64,000 nucleotides of DNA, from NCBI GenBank assembly GCA_963849105.1, contig CAWKGD010000003.1, forward strand, positions 558,001 through 622,000. The letters are read 5' to 3'. The notes below the pieces were generated by a model. It did not search any database. It worked only from the letters and a program-made list of their open reading frames with translations, and was not told where the DNA came from. Each line of letters starts with the position of its first letter. The first letter of the stretch is position 1. The position numbers were made by a program, and so were the translations under genes. Of this stretch, positions 26,081 through 35,334 are shown in pieces. This DNA is from CAVRXQ01 sp963849105 (GTDB lineage: Bacteria > Actinomycetota > Acidimicrobiia > Acidimicrobiales > Bog-793).

Positions 26081-27070
26081 CAAGCAAGACGTCGCGCAAC
26101 TTCTCCCTCTTGCCCGTTGCCGCGAAGGCCACCAAGATGACGTTCGACACTTCCTTATGCAACTGCGGCTGCGCGTGCGAGGAGTTCTTCGCTGCTTCGT
26201 AGAGCGCCCAGCGAAGCGTCTCCGGTCCTTGACGCGAGAGGTGTCCATTGGCGCGGCGGCGGTCCGAGGAGTCGACTGTGACGTCGAGACCGCTGTGTCG
26301 CACCACTTGTTCTGAACGCGGAAAGCGTCGGCAGTCGCCGAGCTCGGATCACACAACGACGGCGAGCAGTCCGCCGATCCCGTACTGGGCGTCGACGAGC
26401 GCTCGATACGCCGGCTGTCTTTCGCCGAAGCGCTGCAGCACGCGCCGCAGGGGCAGCGCCTCTTGGTCGGCGGCGTCGATCATCTTGTAGGAGGCGTCGA
26501 TTCGCTCGCGACCCGCCTTTGAGACCGGAAGGTCGCCTCTGGCGAGCATCGATCGGGTCTTTTCGGTGCGGATGGCGCCTTCTGGGATCGTCACGCCGTG
26601 GTGGTAGAGGGTCGCGTGGATGCGCTGGCACCAAAGCGTGCGTTGGTCGACCAAGGACTTGTAGAGGCGGACGCGATCGCGCCACTCGAGGACCCCTTCG
26701 GGTGGGATCCAGCTCTCGGGAAGCTCGCCTGATTGCAAGAGCTCGCGTAGCAGCCGCGCATCGGAGCGGTCGGTCTTCGCGCGCTTCTTCTTCCCCGCGC
26801 CGCTTGGGTGTCGGCCGGCTCGGCGAGGAACGGCGTGAAGCCGGCCGCCGAAATCTCCTCTGTGACGTAACGCCAACCGGTGCAGCCCTCGACAGCGAGG
26901 GCGACCGCGCCGTTGTGTGCTCGAACAGTCACATCTTGTTCGAGCCAGTAACGAAAGCGAGATCGGTCGGGCTGCGACAACCGCCCCCGCCAGATCTCTC
27001 CGGATTCCACGTCCAAGACGTCGTAGGTGATCTGTCGCCGGTGCAGATCGAGTCCACCTACCATGCTCAT
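26081..27070 (-). pseudogene. IS110-family transposase, broken
   Basis: The N-terminal RuvC-like domain starts at ATG 27070 (AAGGAGG, 6 nt): GLDLHRRQ with the first acidic residue and VEGCTGW with the second. A frameshift near 26795 leads to TDRSDARLLRELL (the later acidic pair) and the helical middle. An in-frame TGA at 26349-26351 interrupts LLAVVV/SELGDCRRF, after which the C-terminal DDE-linked domain continues (RHSGLDVTV, LRWALYEAAKNS) and fades near 26081. One frameshift plus one nonsense codon make it inactive. The non-coding segment upstream of the gene (27071 to about 27300) would correspond to the end that carries the guide RNA in IS110 elements. Confidence 0.75.
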
Positions 27071-27072
27071 GA

Positions 27073-27143
27073 AGGACCTCCTTGCGCTCGCTTGGGTGTA
27101 TCGACAACCGAATGGTTGCCCGTGCGAGCGTCGAGGAGGTCCT
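27073..27143 (-). promoter_or_regulatory. Hairpin covering the ribosome site of the IS110 transposase
   Basis: AGGACCTCCT (27073-27082) pairs perfectly with AGGAGGTCCT (27134-27143), and GCGCTCG (27084-27090) with the GCGAGCG at 27124-27130. The inner strand contains the AAGGAGG of the transposase start. The structure would hide the ribosome site, and lies where IS110 elements encode their non-coding RNA. Confidence 0.45.
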
Positions 27144-27313
27144 CACACATTGAATGTTTGTGGGCAGTAGCGGACCGCAACTCTTTGGGGACGCGCATCC
27201 CAGGATGACGGACCGAACCGCGATTCCACCACCCTTCAGAAGCAGGTAAACCGCCTTGGAGTGCGAAAAGGCGGAGTTCCATCAGCTCGGCCGCGGGCGC
27301 CGCCGCGCCGATG

Positions 27314-27342
27314 TGTACAGTCGGCCTGCCGAACTGTACAAT
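27314..27342 (+). promoter_or_regulatory. Operator and leaderless promoter of the Phd/RelE module
   Basis: TGTACAG (27314-27320) and CTGTACA (27334-27340) form an inverted repeat with 20 bp between centres, two helical turns. TACAAT (27337-27342) inside the right arm is a -10 hexamer exactly 6 nt before the ATG, so the transcript is probably leaderless and the antitoxin represses it from this site. Confidence 0.5.
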
Positions 27343-27348
27343 CGCACC

Positions 27349-27594
27349 ATGGTGAAGATTGGAGTCAGCGAGGCCCGGGCGCGCCTTCCGGAGCTTGTCG
27401 ATAAGGCGCGCGACGAGACGGTCTTGCTCGAGCGCCGCGGCCACCCAGCCGCCGTCATGCTCAGTCCAGAACGATACGAAGAACTCATGTCAGCGCTCGA
27501 AGACCGCGAGGACGTCGAGGCCCTCGATGCCGCACTCGCCGAGGCTGGACCGAACATCCCCTGGGAGAAGGTGAAGGCCGAACTCGGCTGGTGA
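27349..27594 (+). CDS. Type II antitoxin, Phd/YefM family
   Basis: 81 residues with the Phd fold at the N-terminus (VKIGVSEARARLPELVDKA, then VLLERRGHPAAVMLS) and an acidic C-terminal tail (ALEDREDVEALDAAL) that would wrap the toxin. The start at 27349 follows the -10 box by 6 nt. It overlaps the toxin gene by 4 nt (GTGA). Usual length for the family. Confidence 0.85.
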   Translation: MVKIGVSEARARLPELVDKARDETVLLERRGHPAAVMLSPERYEELMSALEDREDVEALDAALAEAGPNIPWEKVKAELGW

Positions 27595-27848
27595 GTCTGT
27601 ACCGCATCGAGGTGACGCCGGCGGCCCTCCGAGATCTGCGCAAGTTGCCTCGCACGATTCAGCCCCGCGTCCACGGCGTGATCGAGCTCCTCGCCCGCGA
27701 CCCGCGACCTCCTGCCTCGCGCCCCCTGGTCGGTCGAGACGCCTACAGGGTCCGAGTCGGCGACTACCGGATCATCTACCAAATAAGGGATGACATCCTT
27801 CTGGTCGTCATCGTGAAGCTTGGTCATCGACGAGAGGTCTACCGGTAG
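27591..27848 (+). CDS. Type II toxin, RelE/ParE family
   Basis: 85 residues: LYRIEVTPAALRDLRKLP, then RPLVGRDAYRVRVGDYRIIY and a C-terminal LVVIVKLGHRREVYR. This is the complete RelE core, with the basic residues (R in YRVRVGDYRI, HRREVYR) that cut ribosome-bound mRNA in RelE. GTG start inside the antitoxin stop codon indicates coupling. Confidence 0.85.
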   Translation: MSLYRIEVTPAALRDLRKLPRTIQPRVHGVIELLARDPRPPASRPLVGRDAYRVRVGDYRIIYQIRDDILLVVIVKLGHRREVYR

Positions 27849-27915
27849 AGACTGGTCGCTCGACTCCGTGATCTCGGAGACGCACAAGAACGCCGATCCG
27901 GCAGCGGGGATCGCG

Positions 27916-28575
27916 TCAGCGCCGAAGGATCCGTCGGCGAGGGGCTGATCGACCGGTACTGCGCGCTCTGATCAACTCGGGGGGTGAGTTGAAGTTACAG
28001 GCCTTCGCCGCTGCCTGGAATGCAGAAGAGTTCACGTCGATCGACGTGGGGATTCCGATGAATATCCCGTTTCCGTACGTCGTCTCGCTGTACTCGTGGG
28101 TGCCGAGGGCCGGTGGCGTGGCGGTGACGATCGGGTCCGGGAAGTTCGGGACGCCGTGGTCTCGCATGCACTTGGTGGTTTCGAGCGCACGCGTGATCTG
28201 CTGCTCGCTGGCGTTCGTCTTGGGGTCGCCGTCGGGCATCAGCTCGAAGCACCTCGCCTGCGCAGACTTGAAGGTTGGGGAGTCCGGGTTGATGCGGGTG
28301 CCGGCGAAGTTGATGCCACCGTCCCCGCCGTCGGGGTCGGGGAAGTTCGTGACGCCGTGGGCGCGCATGCATTCCGCGTACTTCAGCGCCTCGGTCTCCG
28401 ACCTCCCTGAAGAGTTCGACGGACCCGAATTCGTGGTCGTCGTGGTCGTCGAGCCGGTGCTCGCGACGCCCGGGGATCCCGAACCACCGCAGGCAGCAAA
28501 GAGCACTACCACGGCGGCGAGCGCGAGCCCTACCCCGGCGGCACGCAACTTCTTTGTTTGAGCGGTTCGCGTCAC
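27916..28575 (-). CDS. Lipoprotein with duplicated CMR-HG motif, copy A
   Basis: 219 residues from the GTG at 28575 (GGAAAGA upstream); a GTG at 28614 would add 13. The signal peptide ends in the lipobox LFAAC, followed by a Ser/Thr/Gly linker. The mature part has two related halves, each with a Cys-Met-Arg...HG...NFPDP motif (AECMRAHGVTNFPDP and TKCMRDHGVPNFPDP), spaced by about 70 residues, plus further Cys residues (ARCFELMPDG, KACNF). A paralogue lies at 61105. Function unknown; the paired cysteines suggest disulfides. Convergent with the RelE toxin. Confidence 0.7.
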   Translation of the reverse strand: MTRTAQTKKLRAAGVGLALAAVVVLFAACGGSGSPGVASTGSTTTTTTNSGPSNSSGRSETEALKYAECMRAHGVTNFPDPDGGDGGINFAGTRINPDSPTFKSAQARCFELMPDGDPKTNASEQQITRALETTKCMRDHGVPNFPDPIVTATPPALGTHEYSETTYGNGIFIGIPTSIDVNSSAFQAAAKACNFNSPPELIRARSTGRSAPRRRILRR

Positions 28576-28943
28576 TCTTTCCGTTCTGGGAATCTTCGCT
28601 TCATCGTTCCGCACGGTGGTTGTACGCCGTACGCGGTTGCACCGCGGTTACGAGCACGCCTTCCAGCCGTCCCTCGGCTCACGCCAAACTTGGCGATCGG
28701 TATCGACCAAGGTGTCACTTAATGCGCGCTCGAAGGGGGCACGGTCGCATGGCGAAAGTGCCGCCGCGGACGCGCATCGACCCGGCGATCTGGGACACCC
28801 TCGCCGTAGTTCGTCGGCTCACATTCTGGGGCAGTTGACGGAATCGCTGTGCACCTGGAGGTGCGCTTAGGAGTCGGGCCGGTCCAACTTGCTCTGCGGG
28901 TGTCGCTCCATCCGAGATCGCGCGGTTGACGGCTGGGCCGCCG
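28576..28943. other. Non-coding stretch before the GntR operon
   Basis: I find no convincing gene in these 370 bases; frames present here look like chance. The lipoprotein promoter must lie near the left end. Confidence 0.4.
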
Positions 28944-28971
28944 TTGACAGAACCTTCCATCTCTGTATCGT
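28944..28971 (+). promoter_or_regulatory. Promoter of the GntR/ABC operon
   Basis: TTGACA (28944-28949) and TATCGT (28966-28971) are separated by 16 bp. The -10 box ends 6 nt before the ATG at 28978, so the mRNA would be leaderless. Such an arrangement suits a self-repressing YtrA-type regulator. Confidence 0.45.
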
Positions 28972-28977
28972 TGTGCT

Positions 28978-29469
28978 ATGACAGAGGATAAGAACGAGAG
29001 TAAAGCGGCGACTCAGCGGCGAGTCCCGTCGATCGAGTTCCACCTCGATCTCGCTTCGGGCGTGCCGACCTTCATGCAGATCGTCCAGCAGGTCGAACAT
29101 GCGCTGCGGCTCGGCTACCTGTCGCCCGGCGATCAGCTTCCGAAGGTGCGCGACGTGGTCACGGAGTTAGCGATCAATCCGAACACTGTGATGAAGGCGT
29201 ACCGAGAGCTCGAAATGAAGGGCCTCGTCATAGGACGACCCGGCCAGGGAACGTTCATCGAGGCGACGCTCAATCAGGTGGCACTTCCGGTGCTCACCGA
29301 GCTTCGGCACTCGCTCGTCTCGTGGGTGACGGCCGCCGACGCGGCCGGGCTCGACGAGGACGGGATCAATGCGCTCATGGCGAACGTGATGCGGGATTTT
29401 CATGAACGCGGCGGGAGTGTTTCCCCCAAGCGCGGCACGGCGCGGCCCGAGGCGGAGGGTGTGGCATGA
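28978..29469 (+). CDS. GntR-family regulator, YtrA subfamily
   Basis: 163 residues. The winged-helix is complete: FMQIVQQVEHALRLGYLSPG, LPKVRDVVTELAINPNTVMKAY and RELEMKGLVIGRPGQGTFI. The effector part is short (about 70 residues), as in YtrA regulators, which control the ABC transporter genes they precede. It overlaps the ATPase start by ATGA. Confidence 0.85.
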   Translation: MTEDKNESKAATQRRVPSIEFHLDLASGVPTFMQIVQQVEHALRLGYLSPGDQLPKVRDVVTELAINPNTVMKAYRELEMKGLVIGRPGQGTFIEATLNQVALPVLTELRHSLVSWVTAADAAGLDEDGINALMANVMRDFHERGGSVSPKRGTARPEAEGVA

Positions 29470-30383
29470 ACGTCATCGAGACCCACGCTCTCGGCAAGTC
29501 CTACGGCCATACCCAGGCGCTGCAAGATTGCACGTTGGCGATCCCTGAGGGGCACGTCGTCGCGCTGGTCGGTCCGAACGGTGCCGGAAAGACGACGCTT
29601 TTGAACCTAGCGGTCGGTCTCGCAGTGCCGACGAGCGGTTAGGTGACCGTGCTCGGCGGTCGCCCCGCCGGTTCTCCCTCCGCCCTCGATGGGATCGCGT
29701 TCGTGGCACAGGACACGCCGCTCTACAAGAACCTTTCGGCAGCTGACCTCGTCCACGAGACGCGCAACTTGAACCGCCGCTTCGACCAGGGCTACGCCGA
29801 GCAGCGCCTCGGCGAGCTCGGGATCCCACTTCGACAGAAGGCGGGGGACATGTCAGGCGGCCAGCAGGCCCAGCTCGCGTCGACGCTGGCGCTCGCGCGA
29901 AGGCCGCAGCTCCTCGTGCTCGACGAGCCGCTGGCGATGCTCGATCCGCTCGCCCGGCTCGATTTCATGGCGACGGTGATGGCAGCAGTCGCGGACGACG
30001 GCGTCTCGGTCGTGTTGTCCTCCCACGTCCTCGCGGAACTCGAGCGGGTCTGCGACTACCTCGTGCTCCTCTCGCGTGGGCGCGTCCAGGTGGTCGGGGA
30101 GGTCGACGATCTCCTCGCCCACCACCGTGTCCTCACCGGCCCAGCTTCGGAGTCCGAGCGGTATGCGCAGAAGTGGAATGTCGTGCACGCCAGTCGCGAT
30201 GCGTCGCGGGTGCACCTTCGCGTCCGCTGCAACGGCACCTCCGATCCGGTGCCGGCCGGATGGGAGGCACGGCCCATCACTCTGGAGGAACTGACCATTG
30301 CCTATCTGCGTGAGCCTGATGCCGCGGCGCTGCCTGGCCCGAGCCGCGGCGGGGGCGTCGATCGATCGGAGTTGGTGCAATGA
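29466..30383 (+). pseudogene. ABC transporter ATPase interrupted by an in-frame TAG
   Basis: The gene starts at ATG 29466, overlapping the GntR stop, and encodes the Walker A motif GPNGAGKT. After PTSG a TAG (29640-29642) stops the frame; reading through, VTVLGGRPAG continues the same fold with Q-loop, signature MSGGQQAQLAS, Walker B LLVLDEPLAMLDP and a C-terminal domain, 305 codons in all. The TAG replaces what is usually a glutamate codon (GAG to TAG, one base). A GTG directly after it could start a product lacking Walker A, which could not hydrolyse ATP. Either the transporter is off, or the stop is suppressed, or the base is a sequencing error. Confidence 0.75.
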
Positions 30384-31441
30384 CCACGCTCACCTTCCCC
30401 GCCCGTCTTGAGCAGGACACCCGTCTACGACCAGTGCCTTGGCGCCGAATGGGCTGGGTTATCTGGCGGCATCATCGAGTCGCACTGGCCGGCGTGGTGG
30501 CCTTCCTCGGAGCACTGGCGGTGTGGCTGTGGATCACCGGCCTTTCGGTGCACCACGAGTACGCCGCTGCGGTCGCCTGCCGTCCAGTGGGTTCGGCGAA
30601 CTGCACCAACCTGGCCATCATCTTCGACAGCACGAACTCGTTTCTGAAAGGTGGCTTCGTCCTACAGCCGGTGCCCGCGCTGATCGGGGCGTTCGTCGGA
30701 TCAGTGGTGCTGGCCCGTGAGTTTGAGACCGGAACCTTCCGCTATGCCTGGACCCAGGCCTTCGGTCGGTGGCGCTGGGCGGTCGCCAAGCTTGTGGCGC
30801 TCGGTGTCGCAGTGGCTGCCCTCGCCGCAGCCTTCGGCGTCTTGTTGTCCTGGTACTACCAGCCGTATGTCGCTGCGCAGAACGCCCCCAACGTTTCCGG
30901 GGCGAGCCCGCTCTCTGCTGGGCTGTTCGACCTCCGCCCGGTCGCGCTCGCCGCATGGACCCTCGCCGCCTTCTCGATCGGCGTCCTCGCCGGCATGCTC
31001 ATCCGCCGGATCGTGCCCGCGATCGTTGCCACCCTCGCCGTCTATGCCGCACTCGCTCTCCTGACGGCGAATGTCCTGCGCCAGCACTACCTGGCGCCCC
31101 TCGTCGCGAGAAATCTGAACATACCTGGCTCGGCTTGGGTCATAAGCGAGTGGTGGACGAAGGGCGGCAGGTTCGTGTTCGGCGCCCGACCCCCTCTCGG
31201 CCTGCTCCCGCAGCTCTGCCCTACATCGTTCGTTGCAACTGGACGCGGCGGCATCACCTCGTCTTCAGGCTCCGTTAGCCCAACGCAGTGTCTCCTCCGG
31301 CACGGCTACACGGAATGGGCCAACTACCAGCCGATCAGCCACTTCTGGCCCTTCCAATGGATCGAGGGGGGCTGGCTCCTCGCGCTGTCAGCGCTGCTCG
31401 TCACCGTGACCGTCTTGCTTGTCCGTCGTCGCGCGGCGTAA
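30380..31441 (+). CDS. ABC transporter permease, partner of the interrupted ATPase
   Basis: 353 residues with six helices (about 35-55, 95-115, 135-160, 190-210, 215-235, 325-350) and a large extracytoplasmic loop between the last two holding paired cysteines (QLCPTSF, QCLLRHGY). Another Cys pair is in the first loop (AVACRPVGSANC). The ATG overlaps the ATPase stop by 4 nt. It is an ABC-2-like permease of the YtrA-linked type, probably an exporter or a stress-response transporter; substrate unknown. Confidence 0.75.
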   Translation: MTTLTFPARLEQDTRLRPVPWRRMGWVIWRHHRVALAGVVAFLGALAVWLWITGLSVHHEYAAAVACRPVGSANCTNLAIIFDSTNSFLKGGFVLQPVPALIGAFVGSVVLAREFETGTFRYAWTQAFGRWRWAVAKLVALGVAVAALAAAFGVLLSWYYQPYVAAQNAPNVSGASPLSAGLFDLRPVALAAWTLAAFSIGVLAGMLIRRIVPAIVATLAVYAALALLTANVLRQHYLAPLVARNLNIPGSAWVISEWWTKGGRFVFGARPPLGLLPQLCPTSFVATGRGGITSSSGSVSPTQCLLRHGYTEWANYQPISHFWPFQWIEGGWLLALSALLVTVTVLLVRRRAA

Positions 31442-31459
31442 CTGACAGTACGTCTAAGT

Positions 31460-31861
31460 ATGCGTGATCGAAGTGGTCCCGTCCGTCGACTCTCGTTGAT
31501 CCTGCTCGCTTCCTTGGTTACTTCGGTGTCCTTAGCCAGCTGTGACCTCTCATCGCCCGCAGGACCCCCAGGTCCGACAGGGACTGTGACCGGCACGCTC
31601 CAGGTTGTAGGTGGACCTCCCGGCGCGGGCCCGCGAACCCTCAGCGGACAGGTCACCCTCCATGGGTCGAGTGGAAACATTGCCGCCATTACTGTCGGTG
31701 CCAACGGTCGATTCTCGGTACCCGCAACCGTGGGTACATACACGGTCTCAGCGCAGAGTCCGCAGTACAAAGGCGGCACCGCTGACTGCCGCGCTTCGGG
31801 ACCGATCACCGTGACCAAAGGGGCCACGACCAAAGTGAACGTTGACTGCCAAGAGAACTAG
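31460..31861 (+). CDS. Small lipoprotein with carboxypeptidase-regulatory-like fold
   Basis: 133 residues. The signal peptide ends in a lipobox-like LASC, followed by a PAGPPGPTG linker. The mature domain alternates beta strands (TLSGQVTLHG, IAAITVGANGRFSVPATVGTYTVSA) as in carboxypeptidase regulatory-like domains and ends in two cysteines (ADCRASG, VDCQEN), probably a disulfide. It lies 18 nt after the permease gene and may be co-transcribed. The transporter-linked role is inferred from position only. Confidence 0.6.
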   Translation: MRDRSGPVRRLSLILLASLVTSVSLASCDLSSPAGPPGPTGTVTGTLQVVGGPPGAGPRTLSGQVTLHGSSGNIAAITVGANGRFSVPATVGTYTVSAQSPQYKGGTADCRASGPITVTKGATTKVNVDCQEN

Positions 31862-32177
31862 TGGTTGCCGACCGAAGTTGAAGCTCGCTGAAGGTTGCGC
31901 ACCATCTCGTCGGTCCCGCTCAGATTGCTCGTACGGTTTGTTCCGGTTGTTTAAGGCACGAGTTAGGCATGGCGGGTTCCGGTGTGCCCCGCCGGCAGGA
32001 AGGAAGGCCACGTGACGGCACCAGTCATCCTCCGCGTGAGGGGCGCACTAGGCAGCACACCTTAGGCACAAGTGTCAGCCGATCGGTTGGTGAGTGTCCC
32101 GAAACGCGCGGTCGATGTAGCGCCGCCGGGTATCCCGCAAGTGCCGCGTTGTGACGTTTGGGTCAGCTCGTGAGCGG
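31862..32177. other. Gap downstream of the integrase
   Basis: No gene seen. This is where an attachment site of the integrase could lie, but no tRNA-like or repeated core was recognised. Confidence 0.35.
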
Positions 32178-33092
32178 TCAACCGCCGGCAACAAACGCGT
32201 CGACGACGTATGCGGCATGTCGGTCGAAGTTCTCACGTCGTCGGTCATAGACCGTCGTCGTCCGCGGATCGGCATGTCGGGCTGCAATCTGGACATCGCG
32301 GAGCGGAACACCGGCGTCGAGCGCGGCCATGATGAACCCAGCCCGCAACATGTGGGGGTGGACGGCCCCAACACCGGCCCGCTTTCCGATCGAGCGCACC
32401 CAACGGTGGGCGGTTCGGCGATCGAGGCGCGTGCCGTCTCGCCGGCGAAGGATCGGGCCCTCCGATCGCTCACCGACGGCGAGGTCAATCGTTCTTGCCG
32501 TGCGCGGCACGAGCGGGATGATGGCGGGTTTGCTGCTGCCCTTCCCGATGATGCGAAGGGTTCGGTGTCCGCGATCGAAGCCGAGATCTTCGATGTTCGT
32601 CCCGCACGCTTCGCTCACCCGAAGACCGTTCAGTCCGAGGAGCACCGCGAGGGCGGCGTGATCGCGGTCGAATCGTTCCGCTGTGAAGAGGAACGAGCCG
32701 AGTTCTCCGCGATCCATGCCGCGACCCTCGCTCGGGTACACCTTCGGGCGCCGCACGTACTGGGCGGGATTGGCAAGTATCCGGCCGTCGATATGGGCGA
32801 AACGGTAGAAACCACACACAGTTGAGAGCCGTCGGTCGATCGTCGAAGCGGCGAGGCCGCGCTCTTGGAGCGTCGTGCGGTAGAGCTCGATATGCGGTCG
32901 CGTCGCATCGAGAACCGGGAGCTTTGCATCGGTTGCCCACTGGAAGAACGAGCGAAGGTCAAATCGGTAAGCGTCGAGAGTCCTTCCGCTGTAGCGGGCG
33001 AGAAAAGCAGCCGCAGCCACTTGAGCTTCGCCGAAGGGATTTCCCCTCTCCGGTGATTCAAGGGATGCGGTTGTCGATTGCAGTCCAGGCAT
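32178..33092 (-). CDS. Tyrosine recombinase / site-specific integrase
   Basis: 304 residues. The N-terminal SAM-like domain (about 25-105, YSGRTLDAYRFDLRSFFQWA) precedes a catalytic domain with every family residue: Arg in LNGLRVSEA, Lys in GKGSSKPAIIPL, H-x-x-R in HPHMLRAG, His in ARHADPRT and the nucleophile Tyr in TTVYDR. The gene is intact, unlike the other mobility genes in the window. No excisionase or attachment core was found beside it, so it cannot be tied to the tRNA scar at 15.6 kb. Confidence 0.85.
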   Translation of the reverse strand: MPGLQSTTASLESPERGNPFGEAQVAAAAFLARYSGRTLDAYRFDLRSFFQWATDAKLPVLDATRPHIELYRTTLQERGLAASTIDRRLSTVCGFYRFAHIDGRILANPAQYVRRPKVYPSEGRGMDRGELGSFLFTAERFDRDHAALAVLLGLNGLRVSEACGTNIEDLGFDRGHRTLRIIGKGSSKPAIIPLVPRTARTIDLAVGERSEGPILRRRDGTRLDRRTAHRWVRSIGKRAGVGAVHPHMLRAGFIMAALDAGVPLRDVQIAARHADPRTTTVYDRRRENFDRHAAYVVDAFVAGG

Positions 33093-33141
33093 TGTCTTCC
33101 TCCGATCGTCGAGGAAGACGATGAAAACCTGACCTGGTCCC

Positions 33142-33192
33142 GGCGGTCGGGGACACTTTCACTTCGGCAGCATCCGCGCATTATGGGACGCG
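33142..33192 (-). repeat. CCCATAAT/AGTGTCC dispersed module, copy 2
   Basis: On the minus strand CGCGTCCCATAATGCGCGG is followed 16 nt later by AGTGTCCCC and GACCGCC, the same boxes and spacing as 15047-15097. It lies in the 300-base gap between the integrase and the UbiB kinase gene; nothing else recognisable is in that gap. Confidence 0.5.
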
Positions 33193-33396
33193 CTTTGCAG
33201 TCCCGAACAGTCGAGCTGGCGTTGCCACTGCGTCTCCCTAGCCTTTCGGTTGCACGCCGAACCGGAAGATCTGGATCGGCCCAAGTCCGGTCGGGAGGTC
33301 TCCGCATGTGGGAGTTGCTCGATCACGGTCCCGGATTGTCTGCGGGCAATGAAAACGACCGGTCGATCTTGATGAGCGGCTCACCTATCACCTCGC

Positions 33397-35319
33397 TCAC
33401 CGGTGCCGACGAGGGCTCAAGATGTCGACGGCGACGCGAAAGATGAGCGACACGCTGAGGAACAACCCGACGTAGCCGAGCAGATCGAGAACCGTCAGAC
33501 CAGCGGCGATGACCGGCGAGCCGTGGGCGAGAAGCAGGATTACCGACATCAGGCCGAGCCCCGCTCCGAGCAGTCCGAGCACCGCCCGGTTGACGAAGCT
33601 GGTGAGCACCGCCACGTCGTTCGGGTCGTTCAGAAGGCGGTGGTTGATGGTGAATCGACCGCCTGCGAGGGCGGCGCTGATGCGGTCGACGCGGCGCGGC
33701 AGCTTTCGCAGCAGGGGCAGCAAAGTGAGCAACTCAGCCGTTGCGCTCTCACGCAGCGAGCCCGGTGACAGCTCCTCGCTGGCGAGCTGGCGGGCGACCA
33801 CCTGGGACTCCGAGGCGAGATCGAATCCCGGTGCGATAGCGCGAAGCGTTCCGTCGAGCACGACGAGGGCGTGGAAGACGGAGCCGACTGCAGAGGGGAA
33901 GGTGACGCCCGCGCCGGCGAGCACGTTCATCAGGTCGCGCAAAAACGCCACGTCCGGGCTCGCTCCCGCGCCGAGATGGCGGGTCATGAATGTGGCCAGG
34001 GTCTGCTCGAGCGGCTCCTCGTCCTGCACCCGGCCCACTGCGAGCTCGGCGACAGCGTCGTACAGCTCGGTCGGGTCGCGCTGCACGACGGCGACGAACA
34101 GCCGGCGCAACGCCCCCTGCTGACGGACGTCGAGACGGTCCACCGAGCCGAAGTCGATGAGTGCCAACTGTCCGGACCGTAGGTACAAGACGTTCCCGGG
34201 ATGGGGGTCGGCGTGGAAGGTGCCCTGCAGGAGGATCTGGCGGAGCAGGAAACCGAGCAGCTCGCGTGCGAGCGCATCGCGGTCGGCACCGTCGTCGACG
34301 AGCTGCGGGCCGGCGTCTCGCACGCTGATGCCGTCGAAACGCTCGAGGACGAGGAGACGCCGGCTCGACATGTCGTTGTGCACCGTTGGGACGAGCACGG
34401 TCGGATGTGGGGGCGCGGCAGCGGCGACGGCAGCGATGTTGCGTGCCTCGACCCGGAAGTCGAGTTCCTCGGCGAGCGCGTCGGCGAAGGAGCGAGCGAC
34501 ATCTTCGACGTGGTAGCGGGCGGCCCAATCGGTCTCTACCTCGAGGCGGCGGGCGACGCGGCGGATCGTGTCGAGGTCACGGGCGACGAGCTCGTCGATG
34601 CCGGGACGTTGCACCTTCAGCACCACAGTGGAGCCATCGTCGAGACGGGCGCCGTATGCCTGCGCCAGCGAGGCGCTCGCCAGCGGCTCGGGATCGATCG
34701 TGGGGAAGACCTTGCCCGGCTCGGCCCCGAGCTCCTCTTCGAGCACCGTCTCGATCTGCCGCCACGGTGTCGGAGGAACGTCGTCCTGCAGCTTGGCGAG
34801 CTCGGTGGTGACTGCCATCGGTAACACGTCCGACCTCGTTGAGAGCACCTGGCCGAGCTTGATAAAGATCGGGCCCGCCTCCTCGAGCGCTGCCCGCAGG
34901 CGGCGGCCGAGCTGCGCCGGATCGGTCCGGCCGCGACGGGCCACCCTCAGGCCGTAACGGGCGGCGATGCGAGAGAGCTGCACGTAGCGGCGCGCATTGC
35001 GCACCTTTCGGCGCAGCGCCCGCCACGGGCGCGGCACCCCGCCCGGTGGACCTCCGAGGTTCTGCCGGGCGACGAGCTCGGAGAGAACCAACACCACCAT
35101 GGTGGCGATGAACCCGGAGACGAGCCCGACGCCCCAAACCTGCGCTGTGATGTGACCGGGGTGGCGGCGGTAGGCGAAGTAGGCGAAGAGGATGCCAAGC
35201 GCCAGCCCGGGGAAGCCGAGCGCAAGCGCCCGCAGCAGCGGCAGCCGCATGCCAAGGAGACGGCTCCCCACCCCCGTCAGCAACAGGACGATGACGATGT
35301 AGGTGACGACGGCGCCCAC
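33397..35319 (-). CDS. AarF/UbiB-family (ABC1) kinase-like protein
   Basis: 640 residues. Two N-terminal helices and one more (about 5-75) anchor the protein. The ADCK-type core shows the KxGQ motif (FIKLGQVLSTRSD, about 152), alanine-rich loop (SASLAQAYGA), VVLKVQRPG with the ATP-binding Lys, HADPHPGN and the metal-binding LIDFGS. Two or three helices close the C-terminus. Relatives support ubiquinone or isoprenoid-lipid metabolism by phosphotransfer or ATPase action; in actinobacteria, which use menaquinone, the role is open. GTG start at 35319. Confidence 0.85.
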   Translation of the reverse strand: MGAVVTYIVIVLLLTGVGSRLLGMRLPLLRALALGFPGLALGILFAYFAYRRHPGHITAQVWGVGLVSGFIATMVVLVLSELVARQNLGGPPGGVPRPWRALRRKVRNARRYVQLSRIAARYGLRVARRGRTDPAQLGRRLRAALEEAGPIFIKLGQVLSTRSDVLPMAVTTELAKLQDDVPPTPWRQIETVLEEELGAEPGKVFPTIDPEPLASASLAQAYGARLDDGSTVVLKVQRPGIDELVARDLDTIRRVARRLEVETDWAARYHVEDVARSFADALAEELDFRVEARNIAAVAAAAPPHPTVLVPTVHNDMSSRRLLVLERFDGISVRDAGPQLVDDGADRDALARELLGFLLRQILLQGTFHADPHPGNVLYLRSGQLALIDFGSVDRLDVRQQGALRRLFVAVVQRDPTELYDAVAELAVGRVQDEEPLEQTLATFMTRHLGAGASPDVAFLRDLMNVLAGAGVTFPSAVGSVFHALVVLDGTLRAIAPGFDLASESQVVARQLASEELSPGSLRESATAELLTLLPLLRKLPRRVDRISAALAGGRFTINHRLLNDPNDVAVLTSFVNRAVLGLLGAGLGLMSVILLLAHGSPVIAAGLTVLDLLGYVGLFLSVSLIFRVAVDILSPRRHR

Positions 35320-35334
35320 TTGGAGCGTTTCCAG

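Noticed and set aside
29640..29642. TAG recoded as an amino acid (pyrrolysine)
   Set aside because: No pyl genes or other recoded stops in the window; a nonsense change or sequencing error is simpler.
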